Origin: Hymenopus coronatus
Taxonomy: Eukaryota; Arthropoda; Insecta; Mantodea; Hymenopodidae
Direction of reading: 5' to 3'
Length of the DNA: 64,000 nucleotides
NCBI GenBank assembly: GCA_030762935.1
Contig: CM060900.1
Span: 433,342,421 to 433,406,420, forward strand
Position 1 is the stretch's first letter. Every line of letters begins with the position of its first letter. Under the pieces are notes generated by a model, which was given only the letters and a program-made list of their open reading frames with translations, made no database searches and was not told where the DNA came from. The translations under genes were made by a program, and so were the position numbers. Below, one piece after another: positions 10,200 through 20,994 of this stretch.

Positions 10200-11145
10200 A
10201 ATAATAATAATAATAATAATAACAAATTTTATTAATTGTCTAAATGTAAGCAAAGAAAGTTAATATTTAATAAGTTGTATGCATAGGAACCAAGAAGCCC
10301 GTTGTTTACTTAAAAGTTACTCAGAATCATGACGCCAGACTGGATAGAGGGGTGAGAAGTTGCTTCTTTTGTGAAAGTCACGTTCGAGTTTAGTATAAGG
10401 GGAAACCACAGTTTAAAGCACACAAGGGGACTTCTTCTTTATATTCGTGGTATCACGTGATTATTATGACGTATTCTGGTTGATTTGCAATGGTTTTTGG
10501 GTAGCGATGGTGTCATTTTGGCGGGGCTTCCAACCAATCAGAAAGAAGTCACCATGACACCGTTTTTTGTATATAAGAAGTAAGATTGGGCACATCGAGG
10601 TCATTTTGCTAAGAATTCACCAGTGAGAGAGGCAACGTCGTCACATGTTAAGAATTAGCCCGTGTGTGAGGCAAGGTCATTTGTTAAGAAGTTCGCGAAG
10701 TAAGTTTATTATAATAAGAAACTGTATGTGAAGTAAAGTAACGTCACTCAACTATTTAACAGTCGGCTCTTGACTAGGTGAAAGTGAATTGTGCCATGTA
10801 TTCAACTAAAACAGTGTAATTGAAAGTACTTGTGAGTAAGTGTTAAAGAACATCAGTCAGCAGTATAAAGTGTATAACCAGGTGCTTGTCTTCAAAACTC
10901 CTTTAGAATAAACAGCAGTAAAAGGTTACAAGTGCTTTCTTAACAATTACAAGATCACTCCCACAACTCCTCCCGCTAGTCAAATCCACGCTTGGAACAG
11001 TCAACGTTCATGCAAGACTGAGCAACGCCGTGGCAACTCATCCCAGAAGAGCTTCAGTATCAGGTACGTGAGTGTAGTGGAGTTGATTGGAAGTGACACT
11101 TAGTTACGCTGCACATAAGCACCTAAAGGGAGGCGTAAAATCAAC
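10200..11145 (+). other. unassigned insertion with LTR/promoter-like signals
   Basis: The segment separates two adjacent parts of the hAT transposase, so it must be an insertion. It starts near an (ATA)n run (10201-10222) and has no coding region. On the plus strand it carries a CCAAT box, a TATA box, an initiator and an AATAAA (10907-10912) in the order expected of a long terminal repeat or a Pol II promoter with a leader exon. A strong splice donor (CAG|GTACGT) follows at 11063/11064. Neither TG...CA ends nor a clear target duplication could be fixed. Confidence 0.45.
10534..10606 (+). promoter_or_regulatory. CCAAT-TATA-initiator promoter
   Basis: CCAATCA at 10534-10540, TATATAAG at 10570-10577 and TCATTT at 10601-10606. 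The last fits the arthropod initiator TCAKTY exactly, with its A 33 bases from the first T of the TATA box. The spacing is canonical for RNA polymerase II. What it drives is unknown; an LTR is the simplest reading. Confidence 0.5.
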
Positions 11146-11149
11146 AAAC

Positions 11150-11705
11150 TAAAATACTCCCGCATATGCATATAACGTGCACCACTAACAAGCATCGAAA
11201 TCTCCGCTGCACCGCTTTCATTACACCAATCATAGCACTAGCAACACACTGTCCTGCAGCGTCTGCGTCTCGTCTTTTCAAATCCAGATATTTTTCATGC
11301 TAGAAATTACATCCTGAAAACACTGCGGTATGTTTTTGCGCAATGTAAACTCATCCGGGACCCTTTTGTTTGATGCTCCCAAACTGCGCATTATTCAGGT
11401 TCCACAATATAATGAATGTTTGGCACTCACTAAGATTAATCCAAAGGTTTTAGAAAAATTGTCACTCGAACTCGATTATTCACCTACTTTGCATGTAATC
11501 CATTGTTGATTTAAAGTAGGCTTCCTCTTAACCCGGACGTACTGTATTTATGGGTTGCGTAACTTCAAACTTTTTATTCGCAGAAGCACATTTTTTCACA
11601 TACAAAGTAATTAAATATCTTCCCATCGTCATTAAAAATATTACTTCGAAACTCATTTACATATTTACGTAATTGGACAGATTGCGATGCTTTTGTGGGT
11701 GGCAT
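11150..11705 (-). pseudogene. hAT transposase, N-terminal part
   Basis: Minus strand, candidate start ATG at 11705. The N-terminal block SVQLRKYVNEFRSNIFNDDG with the first CxxC-like cysteines (FVCEKMCFC) resembles the BED/CGBP1-like zinc-binding domain of this hAT group. Downstream, KRVPDEFTLRKN matches the conserved P-D-E-S-T-L-R-K-N motif. KNIWI*KDET is the first catalytic region (I-D-E-T in intact relatives) with a stop in it. DAAGQCVASAMIGVMKA follows before the coding sequence is lost at the insertion. Confidence 0.72.
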
Positions 11706-12322
11706 TTCTCAACCAAAGCCTATTCGATTAACTTCTTCAATTGTCAAATATCGACTCGCAACTGAGCTCTGAGCCGATGACAAAAAATGGGGAAGCACCA
11801 AATCGCGTGAAGACATGTCTGATGCTGACTTGATTTCCTTTGACTTTATGGGGATTACATAGCTTCGTTCCTAATCTTAATTGCGTAATATTATTTCACA
11901 AGACGCTTGGCATATATCTTTTCACGGATTTTCAAGTCATATCTACCTTTAGTCATACTTTACGAGTTTGGTTTGCTCCCGGCTTTCCGAGTTATGCTAG
12001 AACATACTTAAATACACCATAAATCCATTTATAAAGAAATACGTATACACCTATATACATAAACACACGCATAGATATATCTTGCTTTTTGTTACAGCGA
12101 CTATATGGAATACCAGTAATTATCGAAAGGGGAAAATTATAATTTATTACCACATTTAAGAGTAAAATAGGCACTTTTTCATTTAAAACTTAAAATATAC
12201 ATTTCCCCCCGAAATATGCATTTATATCTATGCATTAACAAATGCTGGTCAAATTTTCAGGAAAAATCTGTCTATTAAAATATGTAATTTAAGCATATTT
12301 TAAATATATAAAAAAGAACATG
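11706..12322. other. hAT 5' non-coding region
   Basis: Lies between the transposase start and the right terminal repeat. It is AT-rich and no gene was seen. Confidence 0.5.
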
Positions 12323-12348
12323 AATTTTGCATACAAGTCCGGGCTCTA
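12323..12348 (-). repeat. hAT right terminal inverted repeat
   Basis: Read on the minus strand it begins TAGAGCCCGGACTTG, then TATGCAAAATTCATG, mirroring 8092-8118 with small indels. Confidence 0.75.
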
Positions 12349-12659
12349 GTAATGGTAGTTATAACTAGTACTTACTAATTATGTACAAAATAATATAAAT
12401 ATAAATAAAAGAAACCTTGCTATAAATAAAAATTTCTATTAATTATTAGGAAGGTCTGAGTTAAAACCTTAATCGTAAATATTTAAAGTGGTAAGTAATT
12501 GTTATGTTTAAAATGATTTAGTGTGGCTAAATGTTTTAAATAGATGTAAATATAAGAATGTAATGACATGTAAATTTTAAAGTTCAATTAATTATAAAGG
12601 TTTGGAATGCATGTCCCGTTTTAAGGAATTAAGTACCGGTGTATTGTACGGCAGATTTG

Positions 12660-12692
12660 CATTTATTTATTTATTTATTTATTTATTTATTT
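12660..12692. repeat. (TTTA)n microsatellite
   Basis: About eight TTTA units. Confidence 0.9.
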
Positions 12693-12834
12693 GTGTTTCC
12701 TAAGATGTCATGTAAAGAATATGGAATTCATAGGCCAGCATACATTGGCCTGCCTTTAATAGACATAGGCATGGTTGTCGATTAGGATTCCTGCATCCCG
12801 CCTTGTACCTACAACGAAAGGTGTCATTCAACTG

Positions 12835-12970
12835 TTTCTACAAAGTTTTTTCAAGATTCATATGAAGTAGGTACATAGAAAATAAAGCTTTCACAAGAAT
12901 AGTTATGGAGGCTACATAAAATAGGAATATTAGGTAGAGATAGTCACGTGAATGTAAAACATAAGATGCT
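12835..12970 (-). repeat. RPT-A fragment, reverse (5' part only)
   Basis: The reverse complement starts ATGTTTTACATTCACGTGAC, then TATCTCTACC, as in the start of other RPT-A copies. It ends after the CTATTCTTGTGAAAGC block. Confidence 0.6.
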
Positions 12971-13184
12971 TTAGTAGCGGGTAGCGCCGTTCTTACTGCA
13001 TATCGCAGTATATAATCACCAAAGCTCACCATGCGTCCATATATCTATTATTTGGGGAGGAAGTGTTCCCTACCAAGGTTTAGAGCACCTCCTCAGCATT
13101 TGCCAGTTACGCAGTCTGAGAAAGCCCAGGAAAAAACAAAAGAGCCCTCTGAGCAAACTTAAGCGCTCTTTCACGCCCAGTATA

Positions 13185-13341
13185 CAGGTGTTTCAAAAAT
13201 ATGGGGCATAATTTCAGGTATGTATTTCCCACATGTAGACAATCAAATTAGTTCAATATAACATGTGTCCGGAAATGCTTCATTTCCGAGTTATGGCCTT
13301 CACAACATTGAAATTCACAGGAACGTTTTTCTTTCCGCAGG
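13185..13341 (+). repeat. left terminal inverted repeat of the Tc1/mariner element
   Basis: Contains TGTGTCCGGAAATGCTTC and CCGAGTTATGGCCTTCACAA, both of which recur inverted in 14512-14746. Confidence 0.88.
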
Positions 13342-13350
13342 TTGTTGTCA

Positions 13351-14415
13351 TTACAGAAGATGTTCAAAATGTCCACCTCCTGCTTGAATACAGACCTCAC
13401 ATCAATGTCTCATTGACCTGCGAACATGATCCCAAACTCCAGGAGTATTGCGTATGTCCTCACAACTTGCCACAATTCGATTCCGAAGGGATTCCAAATC
13501 CGGCACCGAAGACGAATAAACCAATGATTTTAAATGGCCCCACAAGTAGAAATCGAGAGGGTTCAGATCAGGTGAGCGTGGAGGCCAAGCAATTGGGCCA
13601 CCTCTACCTATCCATCGATCAGGAAACCTTCGATCCAAGTACCGGCGAGCCGTAAGACTGAAGTGTGCAGGAGCGCCATCATGCAAGAAGTGAATGTGTT
13701 GATGATTGATCAGTGGAGTGTCTTCGAAAACGTCAGGTATGGTGTTTTCCAGGAAGTTTGTGTACGCCTGCCCCGTAAGCCTGTTTACAAGTACATGGGG
13801 TCCAACTAATCGATCACCAATGATACCGGCCCACATGTTGAGGGAGAACCGCACCTGGTGATGAGATACAACAGTTGCACGTGGGTTTTCATGCGACCAT
13901 ACATGCTGATTGTGGAAATTTGTTATGCCATCTCTTGTGAATTGTGCTTCACCTGTAAATAATATGACGGCAGAAAATTTCGGATTTACACCACACTGCT
14001 GCAAGAACCACTGACAGAACCTAACTCGTGCAGGGTAATCTGCTGGTGACAGGGCCTGTACACGTTGCAAATGATAAGGATACAATTGATTCTCGTTTAA
14101 CAGTCTCCAGACAGTCGTATGAGGAACATTGACTTGCAACGCTAACCGTCGTGTGCTGATAGGAGTCTTGTCCACAGCCTCTAGAATCTCCTCCTGCCCT
14201 TCTGGAGTTGTAGATATTGGTCGTCACCTTCCCAAACCAGGAGAGGTGAATGTTCCATACTCGCACAGACGGGAATGGAGACGTACAAATGTCTTCCGAT
14301 CTGGACATTGTCGCTGTGGGTACCTCTCCTGGTACAAACGACGAGCCAGAGCAGCATTTCCGTCCGCCTTACCGTACATGAAGTGTATCTCTGCCAGCTC
14401 TTGATTTGAATACAT
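13351..14415 (-). pseudogene. Tc1/mariner-type transposase, 3 disabling changes
   Basis: A single reading frame of 355 codons from ATG 14415 to TAA 13351, with no frameshift. It has two internal TGA codons, at 14224-14226 after FTSPGLGR and at 13402-13404 after VRRSMRH. Both sit where CGA (Arg) would fit. The N-terminal ~60 residues (YSNQELAEIHFMYGKADGNA) form the helix-turn-helix domain found in many insect members. The catalytic core has HDGAPAHF and SPDLNPLDFYLWG, with 36 residues between the second and third acidic residues. The first catalytic Asp, expected in an L-F-T-D-E-A motif, is Gly here (LFTGEAQF). The protein is therefore dead by three independent changes, although the frame is otherwise very clean, suggesting a fairly young copy. 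The family is distinct from classic DD34D mariners. Confidence 0.9.
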
Positions 14416-14511
14416 GTCGCACAGTCTTAACGCCTAAAGAACACTGAATGTAACCTTCCTCAGAATGAACTATCAGAGCGCCCTCCTAATGTCTCCTTTG
14501 ACGGCAAAGAC

Positions 14512-14746
14512 CTGCGGAAAGAAAAACGTTCCAGTGAATTCCAATGTTGTGAAGGCCATAACTCGGAAATGAAGCATTTCCGGACATGAACTATTTTGAT
14601 TGTCTACAGGTGGGACTTTCAATGTTGTAAAGGCCATAACTCGGAAATGAAGCATTTCCGGACACATGTTATAATTAACTATCTTGATTGTCTTCATGTG
14701 GGAAATACATACCTGAAATTATGCCCCGTATTTTTGAAACATTCTG
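14512..14746 (-). repeat. right terminal inverted repeat, with internal duplication
   Basis: Mirror of 13185-13341. GAAGGCCATAACTCGGAAAT and its near copy AAAGGCCATAACTCGGAAAT lie about 80 bases apart, so the right end has one extra repeat unit. Confidence 0.85.
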
Positions 14747-14790
14747 TAGAATGGGACACTTAGAACCACAGCAGGTTAAAGAGTGCAGAC

Positions 14791-15510
14791 TTCCATTTCC
14801 AGGCAAAAACCTCAGCCAGAGGGAACGGTTCTGATCAATTTTCAACCGCGGACCACCAGTTCATAGCTAGTATTTGCACGTTCGTATAACTTATCTGAAG
14901 TCTATCCACATACTACTATCTACCCGATAACTTAACGGTCATCTGAATTTGTCCATTTACTTATAAGCTCCCACGCTGATATTTGTTCTGTTGCTCTCAA
15001 TTTCCTTCTTCCCCTGATTGGCTAACTAAACTTTGAAAGAGATAAACAAACCCTATGCAGAGAAAGGTCAGACGCTAAAAGTGTTATGAACACTCCGTCA
15101 TGATAGATGTATATGTTTTAGTCATCCAGACACAGGCTTAAAACGAGGGACCCTTGTCTATTCCACCACAGCAACCAATAACTTACTGATAATCATGTGA
15201 CAGTTGAGATATGGGGCAAATTTATGTGGAATAGACCTTAGAGCTATTAATTTGATAAGACGTCTAGAAAATAAAGCTTCCTCATAATATAAGTGGAATA
15301 CGTTATTCACTTCCACATTTTTCGCAGTTATCTCCTAAATTTTTACGCAATGACATTTCTCCAATAATATTTAACCGTTGTATATTTTCAACTACCTATA
15401 TGTTTTCTTATGAATATATCACATCTTTTGATGCCCATTTCAGCATAGTGTTCATTAACTTATTTATACCTTATGTTTATGCTTTTGGTTTCACTACTTT
15501 ATAAATGTGC
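14791..15510. other. gene-free stretch
   Basis: No gene, RNA or array seen. Confidence 0.4.
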
Positions 15511-15801
15511 GTCTCGCATTGTTTCCAAGAATATTTAGTGCTGAGTGTTTTGAATATGAGAAGAGGGATTTTAAAATAGAAAAATCATTTACTTGCTCTG
15601 TGTGTATGTCTCGCATTGTTTCCAAGAATATGAAGTGCTGAGTGTTTTAAATATGAGAAGAGGGATTTTAAAATAGAAAAATCATTTACTTGCTCTGTGT
15701 GTGTGTCTCGCATTGTTTCCAAGAATATGAAGTGCTGAGTGTTTTAAATATGAGAAGAGGGATTTTAAAATAGAAAAATAATTTACTTGCTCTGTGTGTA
15801 G
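15511..15801. repeat. 97-bp tandem repeat, 3 copies
   Basis: Units begin at 15511, 15608 and 15705 with GTCTCGCATTGTTTCCAAGA and end with TTACTTGCTCTGTGTGT. Units 2 and 3 are almost identical; unit 1 differs at a few positions (for example TATTTAG for TATGAAG). Confidence 0.95.
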
Positions 15802-16021
15802 ATATGATTTAAGACTGAAAAGTCTGAAATTATTTGACAGCAAAGCGTGTGAAAGCTGACATTTGCCATTCTCAAGTTTGAAGCAGCAGGTGTTCCCTAG
15901 ACTGGCAGATTAGGCACGCTAGAGCATAGACAATGCGACGTGCTTCAGCTCGTGTTTCTCAAATACAGAAAACAATTATTTTAGAGTGCCTTGTAACGGT
16001 TATGGTTCGTTTTATTTTCAG

Positions 16022-16190
16022 CAGACGTGAGCGCAATAGAACCCAGCGACAGAACCGTCAATAACACAGTCCACTGCATGGACACAGTTGGCGGCAATAA
16101 AAAGAATTGGAGCATGCTTTAAACATTTTAAGTTGCCTTTAGGAGATCAAAAATAAAATGCTATATCCAGATGTTGTGTTGCAGATGCCA
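16022..16190 (+). other. candidate terminal exon of a host gene
   Basis: A pyrimidine-rich acceptor (GGTTCGTTTTATTTTCAG) ends at 16021. The following frame, starting at 16024, reads DVSAIEPSDRTVNNTVHCMD, then TVGGNKKNWSML, and a TAA at 16120-16122. AATAAA at 16152-16157 and a GT-rich stretch (TGTTGTGTTG) at 16174-16183 fit a polyadenylation site. No upstream coding exon was identified, the protein piece is not recognised, and such a combination can arise by chance. Confidence 0.3.
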
Positions 16191-16259
16191 GCTGGAACTT
16201 ACTGATATTACAGAATATGAATAAATACGTACCTCCTTTTTTTCCGAAGGCCACGTTTG

Positions 16260-17515
<1,256 letters not shown>

Positions 17516-17689
17516 TCATATTACTTAACTGTACCTTTCTTTTATATATCTTATCATTATTTTATATTTCATTCCTTATCTCTATTTATATTATCAAAAT
17601 ATAAAACATGCACTAGTACTTAAAATTATTTATTCTTTAATTCATAATATATTAATACTACTATTACCTTTATATTAAAATTATAATAC

Positions 17690-17950
17690 ATATATGATAT
17701 TCATAAGTTCAGTAATTTCATTACAAACTATCATTGATAATTTTGTACCTGAGAACCATACTATCATAAGTCCAAAAAATGGAAAATCGAGATTTTGGCA
17801 CCTTTTGATAAAAAACAATTCTCTTTAGAGCTATACTATCATATATTTTGGATTTTTGACAGAAGGCGAGATATTGAGGACCATATGATTGTAAGTCCCT
17901 TCACTCAAAGTGCCAAAGTATCTGAAAAGGACTTAAGATATACTGACTCT
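17690..17950 (+). repeat. cluster of GGACCATA...TAAGTCC motifs
   Basis: GAACCATACTATCATAAGTC occurs at 17753 and GGACCATATGATTGTAAGTC at 17878. A shorter relative, CTATACTATCATATA, lies at 17831, and an inverted copy, GGACTTAAGATATACT, at 17929-17944. Two more copies lie beyond the other end of the pseudogene (20931, 20971). Confidence 0.55.
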
Positions 17951-18113
17951 AACATCAGGGCTTCTATGATTATTGTAGTCCACGTAAGATAGTTTGGTTC
18001 ATTCAATGCCTACATCATTGAACCTTAGCAAGAATGACGTGCTTATCTTCAATAATTGTTGACTATGAAATCGATAATACCAATCATGTGGTTACATTAT
18101 TTAACAGTGTGAC

Positions 18114-20783
18114 ATGGCTAGCAGGGGAAGGAAGCTTGTTGAACTTGCTCTATTAAAAGGTAACGAAATTATTATCTATACGTTTTACTTTGACTCCAAT
18201 GTTTATGGAAATTTCTTCACGACTTCCTCCTTAAATAGCTATTCCAACTTCTTTAATATCCTGATGAGATCAGAGTATTAATATGATTTTCGTAAAAGAC
18301 TTCACTTTATTTGTAAAATAGTGCTAGGAAATACTACTCTGGATTTCCAAATGCTACAGATAAATACTCTCGTCACTTCGGATTCATGTATACATTATTA
18401 AAGATTTATAAATAACTCGTGACATTATCTATATTATTTGCAAGCTATAATCATAACACTCTCTAAATATTTGCATACAAATAAAACAATTAAACAGCTG
18501 TTTGTACCTCACTTGAAATTTTTATTTCAGAGCTGATTAATTCTAATGCACAAAATGTGGTTCAACAGACACTAGAAATAGTTAACGCTAATGAAGGTAT
18601 TGAAAAGCCACTCACCACTAACGAGGAACTGCAGGAATGTAAGACTATAATTTAATATACAAAAGTTACACATTAATTTGCCTATAATAAATTATGTTCT
18701 CAGTACTAGAATCTCTAATCATTTTTATTTACTTATTTTTCAATTTTAGGACTCCTTATAGATGTATCTGCAAGTTAGCAGCTGGAAATAACACATTTAA
18801 TTTGAGTCATTAGGTAAGAATTACGAAGAAGAAAATAATAGCCCAAGATTTTAATCGGTGCTGAATGTATTTCTTTTAAGCTCATTTGTTCACATTACCA
18901 AAATTCTATTACTGTATTTTACAGATATTCTAAATGAAGCTCTGCCAGAATTATATGAAGAATTGAATATTTCTCAGATTTCTCAGGCCTCTGGGGAAGT
19001 GAATTATGAAAATAACTGTAGAGAAAATTATAACATTGCTGACTATGACCCTGCGTCATTACAACTACTTGAAAATCCCAAACTTCGGAGCAGCGACCAA
19101 CTGCGTGTCGTCTTCCAAAGTGACAGATCTACATGCTTTCTTACTGATTCCAATGTAAATGAAAAGGAAAAAAAAAAAACTGCCCGCAATCACATAATCT
19201 GCATCATACAGCAGCCAACTGGAATCAAATGAATCATTTTCCAAAGCTCGTGATAGTGATGAAAGTTACAGCGACTACCTACCAAACACAGACGAGTCTT
19301 TCAGCGAACATGAAGTATATGAAGCAGCAAAACACAGGAATGATAAGAAATTAAATCTAAAACATGCAGCGAGACCACCTCCTTTAGTACCATATTCTGA
19401 CACAGAAACCGATAATGATGAACAAAATGTGACAAGTAAGAAGAGGAAGAAGAACATTAGTGCATGGAAAAATTCTATACGAAAAAGGAAATGTTTATCT
19501 GGAAAAGAACATATATCTGCTCTTGGAAATATAATAAAGAAGAAAGAAATAAGGAAACAGTGTCATCAGCAGTGTCGATTAAAGTGTAGGTCAAAAATAA
19601 GTGATGAACACAGCGAGATTATATTCAATGAATTCTGAAACAAAGATTTTACTTGGGATATGAAAAGGCAGTATATTCTTTCTATTACAAAACAAAAAGA
19701 AATTGAAAGAAGCAGACCAAGATTAAAGAATATTAAAAGAGAAAGAAAATACACCAATGTGTATTCAGTTCCATTGAATGGTAAAAATATAATTGTATGC
19801 AAAACAATGTACCTGAACACCTTGTCTGTAACTGAGCAATTTGTGAAAACAGCACAAAAAAAGGAAGATCAGGAATGATTCAGAGTGACCAAAGAGGACG
19901 GCATACTCCCATAAACAAGACTGAAGATTTAATAGTTGAAGATATCAAGAATCATGTTGCTAAATATTCCGCATATGAAAGCCATTATAGCAGACAGAAA
20001 ACTCAGAAAAAATATTTAGGCTGTCATTTGAACTTAAGTATCATGTATAGGAACTATGCAGAAGAATGTACAACAAATTCAAAATCTATGGGTAAAGAAT
20101 GGCTGTTTAGAAAAATATTCAATAAGGAATTTAATCTCTCTTTTAAACAGACAACTGTTGTCAAAATCGAAATCATGCAATTATTGTGATGTATTTTTAT
20201 TGTTGACTGTAGGAGAAAATCTGAAAGAGATAAATCATAAATTCTTGCTTAAAGGCCACACACAGATGGAGGTTGATAGTATTAACAGCCTAATAGAGAG
20301 GAAGAAAAAGAAATTAAATACGCAGAACATTTTCACTTGTAATGATTGGATAGAGCTTGTCAAACAAAGTGGGAAAAACATTAATGCTGAGGATGGAGCT
20401 AGAAGATTTTAAGAACTTCAGCAGCTTTATTGGCAATATCAACTCCCCATTTGTAGACCGAAAAGGGGCTTAATGGTGAAGATGTTCAATTTTCTAAAAT
20501 CGTGCACCTTCAAGTGCGAAAGGAGAACATAGGATATTATAGTTATAAAACAGCTTTTGATTAAGATGAATTTCACACAATTGATATTCGAATGAACAAA
20601 CGACTTCAGCTTCACCTACCTTCAAATATACCGCTCATCAGAGATCAAAAGAAGCCTATAAGTAAAGCAAAATATGAAGACATTCTTAAATTATTGCAGT
20701 GGATTCCAGAAGAATACACAGATTACTTCAAAAACCTACCAAATCAGAATGATACACCTGATTTTCCTGAAGAAGAACATTGA
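18114..20783 (+). pseudogene. broken gene of an arthropod GHTQMEVD multicopy family
   Basis: Remnant of a multi-exon protein belonging, by my recollection, to an uncharacterised family common in insect genomes. Exon 1 is 18114-18159 (MASRGRKLVELALLK, donor AAAAG|GTAACG). Exon 2 is 18531-18638 (ELINSNAQNVVQQTLEIVNA, donor AAT|GTAAGA). Exon 3 starts at 18925 after TATTTTACAG (LNEALPELYEELNIS). Phases agree across both junctions. Later parts are an acidic/basic linker (SDESYSDYLPNTDESFSEHE), a Cys/Arg-rich block (QCHQQCRLKCRSKISDEHSE), DQRGRHTPINK, ESHYSRQKTQKKYLG and KEWLFRKIFNKEFN. Then come GHTQMEVDSINSLIERKKKK and the C-terminal YKTAFD and PLIRDQKKPISKAKYEDILK. Damage includes a frameshift near 19190, TGA for an expected Trp codon at 19636, a frameshift near 19876, and loss of a large central block around 20150-20200. 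A transposase-like origin is possible but unproven. Confidence 0.65.
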
Positions 20784-20930
20784 ATTTAGTATTATTTGGT
20801 ATAAGATTTTCCCAAAGTTTCTGTACACATTTTTAAATTCCACACTGGCATAATTGTTTCAAAAATGTTAATAGTATGCGTGAGGTAGATTATGCAATAT
20901 TATTGAGTTTATTACTCCATATATTATTAT

Positions 20931-20994
20931 GTATGATCATCTTAAGTCCCTAAAATAGGTTTTAAAGCTTGGAACCATACAATCTTAAGTTCAC
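20931..20994 (+). repeat. distal copies of the GGACCATA...TAAGTCC motif
   Basis: GTATGATCATCTTAAGTCCC at 20931 and GGAACCATACAATCTTAAGT at 20971 match the motif cluster upstream of the pseudogene (17690-17950). Confidence 0.5.

Larger units (their letters stand above)
8092..12348 (-). mobile_element. hAT element, internally disrupted
   Basis: The boundaries are an imperfect terminal inverted repeat, TAGAGCCCGGATTTG at 8092 and its counterpart TAGAGCCCGGACTTG read from 12348 on the minus strand. Flanking 8-mers are ATAATGAT (8084-8091) and GTAATGGT (12349-12356). They agree at 6 of 8 positions, and both mismatches are A/G transitions, as expected for an aged 8-bp hAT target duplication. The interior carries a hAT transposase on the minus strand in three pieces, separated by a LINE (9006-10040, with a SINE inside) and by an unassigned insertion (about 10200-11145). 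Confidence 0.8.
13185..14746 (-). mobile_element. Tc1/mariner-superfamily element with long TIRs
   Basis: Bounded by TA on both sides (13183-13184 and 14747-14748) within a SINE-C. The ends are long inverted repeats starting CAGGTGTTTCAAAAATA at the left and, read inward, CAGAATGTTTCAAAAATA at the right, continuing to ATGCTTCATTTCCGAG and the TTTCTTTCCGCAGG block. That gives roughly 155 bases per side. The right repeat contains an extra tandem copy of about 80 bases (GAAGGCCATAACTCGG occurs twice). It encodes one transposase on the minus strand. Confidence 0.88.
13125..14790 (+). mobile_element. SINE-C fragment split by a DNA transposon
   Basis: The 3' half of a SINE-C (AGAGCCCTCTGAGCAAACTT, then CGCTCTTTCACGCCCAGTATA) runs up to 13184. 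It resumes at 14747 with TAGAATGGGACACTTAGAAC and CAGGTTAAAGAGTGCA. Joined, it reads like the SINE-C copies at 42.4 and 44.4 kb. The break is exactly at a TA. Confidence 0.8.

Noticed and set aside
10200..11145. Complete LTR retrotransposon
   Set aside because: No gag-pol, no second LTR and no primer-binding site were found anywhere in the window; only LTR-like signals.
13263..13655. 130-codon frame on the plus strand
   Set aside because: Antisense to the Tc1/mariner transposase and its terminal repeat; the minus-strand frame has the conserved motifs.
18751..18816. Extra exon of the GHTQMEVD gene between exon 2 and exon 3
   Set aside because: It has AG and GT borders, but in the phase set by exon 2 it opens with a stop codon.
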